Origin: Actinotalea sp.
GTDB lineage: Bacteria > Actinomycetota > Actinomycetes > Actinomycetales > Cellulomonadaceae
Reading direction: 5' to 3'
Assembly: GCA_014360395.1 (NCBI GenBank)
Contig: JACIXM010000095.1
Location: forward strand, 1 to 13,262
DNA length: 13,262 nt
In this document: piece by piece, positions 1 through 5,469 of the stretch
How positions within the stretch are numbered: the stretch's first letter is position 1
Layout: each line of letters starts with the position of its first letter
Translations under genes and position numbers: made by a program
The notes under the pieces: generated by a model
Databases searched by the model: none
Told to the model about the DNA's origin: nothing
What the model saw: only the letters and a program-made list of their open reading frames with translations

Positions 1-95
1 GCACGGTGGGGGCGCAGGTCGCCGAGCAGCTCGACGGGCGCATCACGGAGCGGGTCGACGAGCGCGTCGCGGTGCTCCTGGCGGAGCGCCGGTGA
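1..95 (+). CDS. C-terminal end of an unidentified protein (5' truncated)
   Basis: An open frame enters from the left edge (codons in phase with base 3) and ends at a TGA at 93-95. The visible 30 residues begin TVGAQVAEQLDGRITERVDE and end in LLAERR. The segment is charged, free of Gly and Pro in its second half, and looks like an amphipathic helix or short coiled coil. The TGA overlaps the GTG start of mshB in a four-base GTGA junction, so the two genes are probably translationally coupled and in one operon. Too little is visible to name the family; I see no TypA-like or transporter-specific motif. Confidence 0.6.
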   Translation, partial: TVGAQVAEQLDGRITERVDERVAVLLAERR

Positions 96-1054
96 CCGAC
101 GTGGTCCTCCGCGAGCAGGCCCCCGTCGGGGGCCTGCTCGCGGTCCACGCCCACCCCGACGACGAGACGCTGTCCAACGGCGCCCTGCTGGCCACCTGGG
201 CCGCCGCGGGGCTGCCGGTCACCGTCGTGACGTGCACGCGGGGCGAGCGCGGGGAGGTCATCCCCGCCGGGCTGGCTCACCTCGAGGGCGACGGCCCCGC
301 GCTCGCGGCGCACCGTGAGCACGAGCTCGCCGCCGCCCTCGCGGCCCTCGGCGTGACGGACCACGTGTTCCTCGACCAGGTCCCCGGCCCTGGCGGGGCG
401 CAGCCGGGCGCGCGGCGGTTCGTCGACTCCGGCATGGCCTGGGCGGGCGCGGGCCGGGCCACGGCGGCCGACGACGTCGACGCCGACGCGTTCGTCCGCG
501 TCCCGCTGGACGACGCCGCGGGCCGGCTCGCCGCGGTCCTGCGCGCGCGCCGCCCCGCCGTCGTCGTCGGGTACGAGCCGGGCGGCGGGTACGGGCACCC
601 GGACCACGTCCGCGCGCACGAGGTGCTGCACCGTGCCGTCGCCCTCGCGGCCGCGCACGAGGACGGGGCGGGCACGGGGGCGGCGCCGTGGCACGTGCCC
701 GTCGTGCTGTGGACGGTCCTGCAGGAGCAGGAGTGGCGCGCCGGCCTGGCGCAGCTCCGCGCCGGGGCGACCGGGCTCCCGGTGGCGTCGGACACAGCCG
801 TCCCGTCCGCCGTGCGGCCGGGGCCGGTCGACGTGCGGGTGCCCGTGGCCCCGGTGCTGGACAGGGTGCTCGCGGCGCTGGCCGCGCACCGGACGCAGGT
901 GCACGCCCTGGGCCGCGAGGCGGGCGGTCCGGCGGTCGCCCGGTTCGCGCTGAGCAACGACGTCCTCCACCCCGTGCTCGCGGACGAGACCTACCTCGTC
1001 GCCGCCGGGCGCCCCGAGGACGTCCGGTGGCCCGCCGCCGTCGTCCTCACCTGA
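92..1054 (+). CDS. mshB: MshB, N-acetyl-1-D-myo-inosityl-2-amino-2-deoxy-alpha-D-glucopyranoside deacetylase
   Basis: Zn-dependent cytoplasmic deacetylase of the PIG-L/LmbE family. It removes acetate from GlcNAc-inositol in the second committed stage of mycothiol synthesis, giving GlcN-Ins for MshC. The protein is 320 aa, close to the usual size. The N-terminal strand leads into AHPDDE at residues 20-25, whose H21 and D24 are expected metal ligands and D23 the general base. GGGYGHPDHVRAH (164-176) supplies the catalytic H169 and third ligand H172. TRGERGEV near residue 50 is also typical. The start is GTG at 92, which gives the four-base overlap with the upstream gene; no upstream in-frame alternative fits. 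The downstream membrane-protein gene matches the Rv1170-Rv1171 pairing of mycobacteria. The paralogue Mca (mycothiol-conjugate amidase) is the main alternative, but context and length favour MshB. Confidence 0.9.
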   Translation: MTDVVLREQAPVGGLLAVHAHPDDETLSNGALLATWAAAGLPVTVVTCTRGERGEVIPAGLAHLEGDGPALAAHREHELAAALAALGVTDHVFLDQVPGPGGAQPGARRFVDSGMAWAGAGRATAADDVDADAFVRVPLDDAAGRLAAVLRARRPAVVVGYEPGGGYGHPDHVRAHEVLHRAVALAAAHEDGAGTGAAPWHVPVVLWTVLQEQEWRAGLAQLRAGATGLPVASDTAVPSAVRPGPVDVRVPVAPVLDRVLAALAAHRTQVHALGREAGGPAVARFALSNDVLHPVLADETYLVAAGRPEDVRWPAAVVLT

Positions 1055-1112
1055 GCCTGGCGCCCACCTGTGGCGCGGGCACGAGGGCGCCCGGCGCGGG
1101 GAGACCTGCCGG

Positions 1113-1118
1113 TACCCT
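1113..1118 (+). promoter_or_regulatory. -10 box for a leaderless transcript of the DUF6113-like gene
   Basis: TACCCT fits the TANNNT consensus of actinobacterial SigA -10 elements. Its last T lies 7 nt before the G of the GTG at 1125, so the predicted +1 is the first base of the start codon. No Shine-Dalgarno sequence precedes this GTG, which agrees with leaderless initiation. No clear -35 hexamer is visible. Confidence 0.6.
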
Positions 1119-1124
1119 GACGCG

Positions 1125-1526
1125 GTGCCCGAAGCCCCCGCGCCGCTGACCGTGACGCCGCTCACCGGGAAGGCGATCGGCCGCCTGGTCGCGACCGGTG
1201 CGCTCGGCGCCGTCGTCGGCGTCGTCGGCACGGGCGTCCACCGCGCCCAGGCGCCCTGGGGGCTCCTCCTGGCCCTCCTGTGCGTCGTGTCGGCCGCGGT
1301 GCTCGCCCGCGCCTGGACCGGCTGGGGCGGCCTGCTCGCGCTCGCACTCGGCGTCTTCGCCGCGGTGAGCCTGCTGGGCGCATCCGGACCGGGTGGGGAC
1401 GTCCTCGTCGCGCTCCAGCCGGTCGGGCTCGTCTGGTACCTCGGGGCGCTCGCGGTGGTGCCGGTCGCGCTGCTGCCGCGCCGGTGGTTCGCCGACGAGC
1501 CGCTCGCGCGGCGCCCGCGCGCGTAG
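1125..1526 (+). CDS. Small four-helix membrane protein, Rv1171/DUF6113-like
   Basis: A 133-aa integral membrane protein of unknown function. Four hydrophobic segments are visible at about residues 18-38, 43-63, 67-87 and 97-117, with short polar ends and an Arg-rich C-terminus (LARRPRA). It has no catalytic motif that I can recognise. Position immediately after mshB matches the small conserved membrane protein Rv1171 of mycobacteria; the DUF6113 name is from memory and should be treated as provisional. GTG at 1125 is chosen because a -10 box is set exactly for leaderless initiation there. A strong hairpin follows the stop, so the gene probably ends its own transcription unit. Confidence 0.75.
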   Translation: MPEAPAPLTVTPLTGKAIGRLVATGALGAVVGVVGTGVHRAQAPWGLLLALLCVVSAAVLARAWTGWGGLLALALGVFAAVSLLGASGPGGDVLVALQPVGLVWYLGALAVVPVALLPRRWFADEPLARRPRA

Positions 1527-1531
1527 CCCGT

Positions 1532-1555
1532 CCGCTCCGGTCACGCCCGGAGCGG
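1532..1555 (+). terminator. Strong hairpin terminator after the small membrane protein
   Basis: Perfect 9-bp inverted repeat: CCGCTCCGG at 1532-1540 and CCGGAGCGG at 1547-1555, around a 6-nt loop. It starts 5 nt after the stop codon. There is no T-tract, as is common for high-G+C actinobacterial terminators. It separates the mshB-side unit from the vanW promoter. Confidence 0.7.
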
Positions 1556-1583
1556 CGTCGCCGCTGTGCCCAGCAGCGGGCCG

Positions 1584-1589
1584 TAGACT
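1584..1589 (+). promoter_or_regulatory. -10 box for vanW
   Basis: TAGACT lies 29 nt after the hairpin terminator. The predicted +1 is near 1596, giving a leader of about 31 nt. Unlike the leaderless genes here, this leader has a purine-rich ribosome binding site (GGGGAAGGCAGGA, 1612-1624) just before the ATG at 1627. Confidence 0.5.
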
Positions 1590-1626
1590 CCGCCCGCGAA
1601 CGCGCGCAGGCGGGGAAGGCAGGATC

Positions 1627-3399
1627 ATGACGAAGCAGACCGACGACCGGCAGGCGGTCGGCGGCTCGCCCATGGACACCTTCCCGGACGAGGCGCACCG
1701 ACCGACGTGGCCGCGGGCGCTCGCGATCGCGGCGGGCGTGGCGATCGTCCTCGCCGCCGCGTACGTCGGCGCCCTGTGGGCCTGGGGCGACTCCGTGCCC
1801 CGCGGCACGACCGTCGGCGGCGTGGCGATCGGCGGGCTCTCCTCGCACGAGGCCGAGGAGCGGCTCACGGCCGACCTCCTTCCCGTCGCGACGGCCGACA
1901 TCGCCGTGGCTGTCGGCGACCGGCGCACGACCCTCGACCCGGAGGTCGCGGGCCTGGAGCTGGACGTGCCCGCGACGGTCGACGAGCTGACCGGCTTCAG
2001 CCTGTCCCCGGCCCGCCTGTGGCAGCACCTCGTGGGTGTGGGCGAGGCCACCCCGGTCACCCGCGTCGACCAGGCGGCACTGGGACGGGCGGTCGCGGAC
2101 CTCGACGGGTCCCTGGGCACCGAGCCCGTCGACGGCACCCTGGCGTTCGTCGACGGGCGGCCGAGCGCCACCCCGGCGGTGGACGGTGTCGAGCTGGACA
2201 CCGAGGCGGCGCAGGCGGTGCTCGAGCAGGAGTGGCTCACGGCCGCCCGGCCGGTCGAGCTGCCCAGCCGGTCGGTCGAGGCGACCGTGGGGGACGACGA
2301 CGTGCAGCGGGCCCTGACCGGGCTGGCCCGTCCCCTTGCCGGAGCGCCGGTCGCCGTCAGCGTCGACGGCCAGCTCGCCGAGCTGCCCGTCGAGGTGCTC
2401 ACCTCCGCCGCGACCTTCGTCCCCGCCGAGGACGGCGAGCTGGAGCTGGTCATGGACGGCGACGCCCTCGCCGAGGCCCTCCTCGCGCGCACCCGCGACC
2501 TGCTCACCGAGGCGAAGGACGCGTCCTTCGCGTTCGAGGACGGCGTGCCCGTGATCGTGCCGGGCGTCGCCGGGTCGACGATCGACCCCGACGCCCTGGC
2601 GGTGGACGTCGCGGCGGCGGCCACGGGCCGGGCGGACGACCGCACGGTCCAGGTCGAGCTGGTCGAGGTCGACCCGGAGCGCACGACGGCGGCGCTGGAG
2701 GCTCTCGGCGTCACGACCAAGGTGGCGGAGTTCTCGACCCCGGTCACCTCCGACGTCGACCGCACCCACAACCTCGTCGTCGGCGCGGGCAAGGTCAACG
2801 GGACCCTGCTGCTGCCGGACGAGGTCTTCTCGCTGACCGACACCCTCTCGCCGATCACCGCCGAGGCGGGGTACCGGGAGGCGGGCGTCGTCGTCAACGG
2901 CGTCCTCACGGACGGCATGGGCGGCGGCCTGTCCCAGATGGGCACGACCGTCTACAACGTGGGGTTCTTCGCGGGCCTGGAGGACGTGGAGCACCGGCCG
3001 CACTCGTACTGGTTCAGCCGGTACCCGGAGGGACGCGAGGCGACGATCTTCGCCGGGGTCCTCGACGTCAAGATCGGGAACAACACCCCCTACGGCGTCC
3101 TCTTCCAGTCGTGGGTGGCGGACGGCCGGCTGTGGGTCGCGGCCTGGAGCACCCCGTACTGGGAGGTCCAGCACTCGACCTCGCCCCGCTCGGACGTCGT
3201 CCAGCCGACCACGGTCTACAACACCGCCGCGGAGTGCGAGCCGCAGTCCGCGGGCAACCCGGGCTTCCGCGTCACCGTGACCCGGCGTCTCCTGCTGGAG
3301 GGCGAGGTGCGCCACGAGGAGTCCAACAGCTGGCGCTACCAGCCGCAGAACGCCGTCGTCTGCGGACCGCCGCCGCAGGGTGAGGAGTCCGGCGACTGA
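1627..3399 (+). CDS. VanW-family protein with putative peptidoglycan-binding domain, membrane anchored
   Basis: A 590-aa single-pass membrane protein of unknown biochemical role. Residues 1-30 are cytoplasmic, followed by a transmembrane helix at about 31-53 (ALAIAAGVAIVLAAAYVGAL). Then comes a segment of the GTTVGGVAIGGLSSHEAEE type that usually opens these proteins, and a long alpha/beta region (about 75-355) of the PG_binding_4 type. The VanW domain spans about 364-485 (VAEFSTPV, NLVVGAGKVNG, GMGGGLSQMGTTVYNV). The topology puts the bulk outside the cell, consistent with a wall-associated role; VanW proteins take their name from a vancomycin-resistance cluster, but that does not imply resistance here. 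ATG at 1627 is preferred over longer in-frame extensions because it has a good ribosome binding site and its own -10 box. The gene converges on the small minus-strand gene with 10 bp between stops. Confidence 0.88.
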   Translation: MTKQTDDRQAVGGSPMDTFPDEAHRPTWPRALAIAAGVAIVLAAAYVGALWAWGDSVPRGTTVGGVAIGGLSSHEAEERLTADLLPVATADIAVAVGDRRTTLDPEVAGLELDVPATVDELTGFSLSPARLWQHLVGVGEATPVTRVDQAALGRAVADLDGSLGTEPVDGTLAFVDGRPSATPAVDGVELDTEAAQAVLEQEWLTAARPVELPSRSVEATVGDDDVQRALTGLARPLAGAPVAVSVDGQLAELPVEVLTSAATFVPAEDGELELVMDGDALAEALLARTRDLLTEAKDASFAFEDGVPVIVPGVAGSTIDPDALAVDVAAAATGRADDRTVQVELVEVDPERTTAALEALGVTTKVAEFSTPVTSDVDRTHNLVVGAGKVNGTLLLPDEVFSLTDTLSPITAEAGYREAGVVVNGVLTDGMGGGLSQMGTTVYNVGFFAGLEDVEHRPHSYWFSRYPEGREATIFAGVLDVKIGNNTPYGVLFQSWVADGRLWVAAWSTPYWEVQHSTSPRSDVVQPTTVYNTAAECEPQSAGNPGFRVTVTRRLLLEGEVRHEESNSWRYQPQNAVVCGPPPQGEESGD

Positions 3400-3413
3400 C
3401 CCGAACGGGTCAG
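3396..3413. terminator. Symmetric hairpin carrying both convergent stop codons
   Basis: CTGACCCG at 3396-3403 and CGGGTCAG at 3406-3413 form an 8-bp perfect inverted repeat around AA. In RNA this would give a 7-bp stem with a GAAC loop on either strand. The vanW TGA (3397-3399) lies in the left arm and the minus-strand gene's TGA (3412-3410) in the mirror position of the right arm. No T-tract follows. It is a likely bidirectional terminator. Confidence 0.6.
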
Positions 3414-3649
3414 GCTCGGCGGCGGGTCCGGGGCGCGGGCGGCGGGGGCACGGTCTTGCCGAGCACGATGTCGGCGGCCGGCACGGCGACCTCGCCGCGG
3501 CGCGTGCGCACGCGGACGCCCTCCGGGCCCGTGGCGAGCAGGTCACCGAGGACGTCGGAGAAGCCGCCCTCGGCGAGGCGGCGCCGCACGACGACGCGGA
3601 CACCGACCGGCCACGCGGTCCACGGCCCGGGTGCCGACTCCTGGTTCAC
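3410..3649 (-). CDS. Stand-alone SH3-like domain protein of the Rv0428c acetyltransferase N-terminal type
   Basis: A small basic protein of 79 aa. Residues 14-68 (PVGVRVVVRRRL, FSDVLGDLLA, VRVRTRRGEVAVPAADIVL, GKTVPPPP) resemble the SH3-like barrel that precedes the GNAT domain in the Rv0428c family of actinobacterial acetyltransferases. No GNAT domain follows; the protein ends in an Arg-rich tail (APRTRRRA). A GTG at 3673 would add 8 residues, but the GTG at 3649 is preferred because a -10 box (TAGTAT, 3662-3657) places transcription start at or one base before it, and the family starts shortly before the PVG motif. It diverges from fdxA and converges on vanW. The family assignment is by remembered motif similarity; function is unknown, and nucleic-acid or protein binding is only a guess from the fold. 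Confidence 0.7.
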   Translation of the reverse strand: MNQESAPGPWTAWPVGVRVVVRRRLAEGGFSDVLGDLLATGPEGVRVRTRRGEVAVPAADIVLGKTVPPPPAPRTRRRA

Positions 3650-3655
3650 CTGAGG

Positions 3656-3662
3656 GATACTA
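3656..3662. promoter_or_regulatory. Overlapping divergent -10 elements (fdxA and SH3-like gene)
   Basis: GATACTA reads as GATACT on the plus strand (3656-3661) and as TAGTAT on the minus strand (3662-3657). The predicted start points are about 3668 (plus, giving fdxA a leader of about 60 nt) and about 3650 (minus, essentially leaderless for the SH3-like gene). The two -10 boxes share five base pairs, so the two promoters probably compete for polymerase. Confidence 0.5.
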
Positions 3663-3676
3663 GGCGTGCGCACGCC
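3663..3676. promoter_or_regulatory. 14-bp perfect palindrome in the fdxA divergent promoter
   Basis: GGCGTGCGCACGCC is fully self-complementary. It covers the predicted fdxA start point and lies directly upstream of the minus-strand -10 box. This is a plausible operator for a dimeric regulator acting on both genes. I do not recognise a specific regulator, and in such G+C-rich DNA chance is a real alternative. Confidence 0.35.
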
Positions 3677-3728
3677 AGCGCCCCGGGCAGGTCAGCCCGC
3701 CCGACGCCAGTCGAAGGGATCCTCACCC

Positions 3729-4052
3729 GTGACCTACGTGATCGCCCAGCCCTGTGTCGACGTCAAGGACAAGGCCTGCATCGAGGAGTGCCCTGTCGAC
3801 TGCATCTACGAGGGCAAGCGCTCGCTCTACATCCACCCCGACGAGTGCGTCGACTGCGGCGCGTGCGAGCCGGTCTGCCCCGTGGAGGCGATCTACTACG
3901 AGGACGACGTCCCGGAGCAGTGGAGCGAGTACTACAAGGCGAACGTCGAGTTCTTCGACGTGCTCGGCTCCCCGGGCGGGGCGGCGAAGCTCGGCGAGAT
4001 CGACCGCGACCACCCGATCATCGCGGCGCTGCCGCCGCAGAACGGCGCGTGA
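3729..4052 (+). CDS. fdxA: 7Fe-8S (3Fe-4S/4Fe-4S) ferredoxin, FdxA/FdxC type
   Basis: A 107-aa cytoplasmic electron carrier, the standard length for actinobacterial FdxA/FdxC. The cysteine pattern is that of seven-iron ferredoxins. C9, C17 and C50 are expected to hold the 3Fe-4S cluster and C21, C40, C43 and C46 the 4Fe-4S cluster; C25 is the extra free cysteine known from Azotobacter FdI. Motifs include CVDVKDKACIEECPVDC and CVDCGACEPVCP. The C-terminal extension (about 57-107, ending PIIAALPPQNGA) is typical of the family. GTG at 3729 is supported by GAAGGGA at 3713-3719 and by the family start (TYVIAQPC). The gene is followed after 39 bp by dapC, mirroring fdxC-Rv1178 in mycobacteria. The physiological partner cannot be told from sequence. 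Confidence 0.93.
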   Translation: MTYVIAQPCVDVKDKACIEECPVDCIYEGKRSLYIHPDECVDCGACEPVCPVEAIYYEDDVPEQWSEYYKANVEFFDVLGSPGGAAKLGEIDRDHPIIAALPPQNGA

Positions 4053-4091
4053 GCCGCACGCGACCGGCGCGACCGCTGCGGAGGCGGTGAC

Positions 4092-5219
4092 GTGGGCCTG
4101 CTGACCGGCGCGCTGCCGGACTTCCCCTGGGACACGCTCGTCCCCTACCAGGAGCGCGCGCGGCGGCACCCGGACGGGATCGTCGACCTCTCGGTCGGTA
4201 CCCCGGTCGACCCGACGCCCGCCCTCGTCCGGGACGCGCTCGCCGCCGCGTCCGACGCCCCCGGCTACCCGACGACGCACGGGACGCCGGCGCTGCGCCA
4301 GGCGGTCGTCGACTGGTTCGCCCGCCGGCGGGGCGTGCCGGGGCTCGACCCCCAGGCGGTGCTGCCCACGGTGGGCTCCAAGGAGCTCGTCGCCTGGCTC
4401 CCTGCCCTGCTCGGGCTGGGGGAGGGCGACGTCGTCGTGCACCCGGAGCAGGCGTACCCCACGTACGACGTCGGCGCCCGGCTGGCCGGGGCGGAGCCCC
4501 TCCCCGCCGACGACGTCGCGGCCTGGGAGGGCCGGTCCGACGTCCGGCTCGTCTGGGTCAACTCCCCGTCGAACCCCACGGGCGGTGTGCTCGGCGTGCC
4601 GGCGCTGCGCCGCGTGGTCGAGGCGGCGCGGCGGCTCGGCGCGGTGGTCGCGAGCGACGAGTGCTACGCGCTCCTGGCGTGGGACGAGCCGTGGAAGAGC
4701 CAGGGGGTGCCGAGCGTGCTCGACCCCCAGGTCAGCGGCGGGGACCCGACCGGGCTCCTGGCGGTGCACTCCCTGTCCAAGCAGTCCAACCTCGCCGGGT
4801 ACCGTGCGGCGTTCGTGGCCGGGGACCCGGCCCTGGTGCAGCGGCTCCTGGCGGTGCGCAAGCACGCCGGGATGATCGTGCCGGCCCCCGTCCAGGCCGC
4901 CATGGCAGCCGCCCTGGCGGACGACGCACATGTCGACGCCCAGCGCGAGCGCTACCGGCGGCGCCGCGCCGTGCTCCTGCGCGGCCTGGCGGCCGCCGGG
5001 CTCGAGGTCGACGCCTCGCCCGCGGGGCTGTACCTGTGGGCCCGCGCCGCCGGAGCCGGTCAGGACGGGTGGGCGACGGTGGCCGACCTCGCGGAGCTCG
5101 GGATCCTCGTCGCACCGGGCGCGTTCTACGGCCCCGCGGCGGCGCGGCACGTCCGCGTCGCGCTGACCGCCTCCGACGACGACGTCGCGCGGGCCGCGGC
5201 CCGGCTCGAGGGCGCGTGA
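4092..5219 (+). CDS. dapC: DapC, N-succinyl-L,L-diaminopimelate aminotransferase
   Basis: A 375-aa PLP-dependent fold-type I aminotransferase. It converts N-succinyl-2-amino-6-oxopimelate with glutamate to N-succinyl-L,L-diaminopimelate, between DapD and DapE. Visible family residues are GTPVDPTP (36-43), the NPTG motif with N161, D189 and Y192 (SDECYALLAWDEPWKS), the PLP lysine K230 in SLSKQSNLAGYR with R238, and the carboxylate-binding arginine R355 in HVRVAL. The SLSKQSNLAGYR signature is characteristic of the actinobacterial DapC group. GTG at 4092 has GGAGG at 4080-4084. It is probably cotranscribed with fdxA. A general aspartate-type aminotransferase is the alternative, but dapD and dapE nearby support DapC. 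Confidence 0.9.
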   Translation: MGLLTGALPDFPWDTLVPYQERARRHPDGIVDLSVGTPVDPTPALVRDALAAASDAPGYPTTHGTPALRQAVVDWFARRRGVPGLDPQAVLPTVGSKELVAWLPALLGLGEGDVVVHPEQAYPTYDVGARLAGAEPLPADDVAAWEGRSDVRLVWVNSPSNPTGGVLGVPALRRVVEAARRLGAVVASDECYALLAWDEPWKSQGVPSVLDPQVSGGDPTGLLAVHSLSKQSNLAGYRAAFVAGDPALVQRLLAVRKHAGMIVPAPVQAAMAAALADDAHVDAQRERYRRRRAVLLRGLAAAGLEVDASPAGLYLWARAAGAGQDGWATVADLAELGILVAPGAFYGPAAARHVRVALTASDDDVARAAARLEGA

Positions 5220-5224
5220 CCGTC

Positions 5225-5250
5225 GTCGTCCCATGACTGGCCGGGATGAC
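5225..5250 (+). terminator. Candidate terminator after dapC
   Basis: GTCGTCCC at 5225-5232 pairs with GGGATGAC at 5243-5250 (8 pairs, one of them G-U) around a 10-nt loop. It begins 5 nt after the dapC stop. No T-tract follows. It would insulate gltA from the fdxA-dapC unit. Confidence 0.4.
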
Positions 5251-5314
5251 AAGGGCATTTGACCCGCCGGTGACGCCCCGGCCGCCGCCTTGGACAAGCC
5301 TTGACCGACCCTGG

Positions 5315-5330
5315 TGTGACGGGGATCACG
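5315..5330. promoter_or_regulatory. CRP/GlxR-like cAMP-receptor-protein site upstream of gltA
   Basis: TGTGA at 5315-5319 and TCACG at 5326-5330 are separated by 6 bp. This matches nine of the ten half-site positions of the actinobacterial CRP/GlxR consensus TGTGA-N6-TCACA, with a perfect GTGA-N6-TCAC core. The centre is about 75 bp upstream of the predicted gltA start point, a position compatible with activation or with an upstream regulatory role. Citrate synthase is a known GlxR target in Corynebacterium, so the placement makes biological sense. Confidence 0.6.
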
Positions 5331-5347
5331 CAGGCGGAAGGACCTTG

Positions 5348-5362
5348 AACCCACGTTGGGTT
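5348..5362. promoter_or_regulatory. Inverted repeat just upstream of the gltA -35 region
   Basis: AACCCACGTTGGGTT is a perfect 6-bp inverted repeat with a 3-bp spacer. It ends one base before the position expected for the -35 hexamer (about 5363-5368) of the gltA promoter. It is a candidate operator for an unidentified dimeric regulator. A second small repeat, GGGTT-N5-AACCC (5358-5372), overlaps it. Confidence 0.4.
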
Positions 5363-5380
5363 TCCGCAACCCGTGGCAGC

Positions 5381-5398
5381 GACCGTACTCTTACGGTC
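5381..5398 (+). promoter_or_regulatory. gltA -10 region embedded in an inverted repeat
   Basis: TACTCT at 5386-5391 is a good TANNNT -10 box, giving a start near 5398 and a leader of about 72 nt. The box sits inside a perfect 7-bp inverted repeat: GACCGTA at 5381-5387 and TACGGTC at 5392-5398, with a 4-bp centre. A regulator bound here would directly occlude the -10 element. Confidence 0.5.
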
Positions 5399-5469
5399 TG
5401 GCCGACGACGCCCGACCGCACGTCCGGACCCGCCGACACCTCGCGCTGGGTCTGCTGCAAGGAGGAAGC

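Noticed and set aside
1059..1091. GGCGCCC...GGGCGCC repeat after mshB as a terminator
   Set aside because: The 19-nt loop and competing pairings make it weak in such G+C-rich DNA; no other support for a transcript end there.
1047..2945. Long minus-strand open frame opposite mshB's end and vanW
   Set aside because: Its translation is low-complexity Ser/Thr/Arg/Ala, the typical shadow of a high-G+C gene; the plus-strand vanW has clear domains and G/C third positions.
1627..3399. Vancomycin-resistance gene
   Set aside because: VanW homology does not confer resistance by itself, and no vanHAX-type ligase or regulatory genes are present.
4055..4081. CCGCA...TGCGG pairing between fdxA and dapC as a terminator
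   Set aside because: Only 5 bp with a 17-nt loop, and it overlaps the dapC ribosome binding site; read-through into dapC is more likely.
3723..5369. Long minus-strand open frame opposite fdxA and dapC
   Set aside because: Arg/Gly/Asp-rich shadow with no motif; fdxA and dapC are certain on the other strand.
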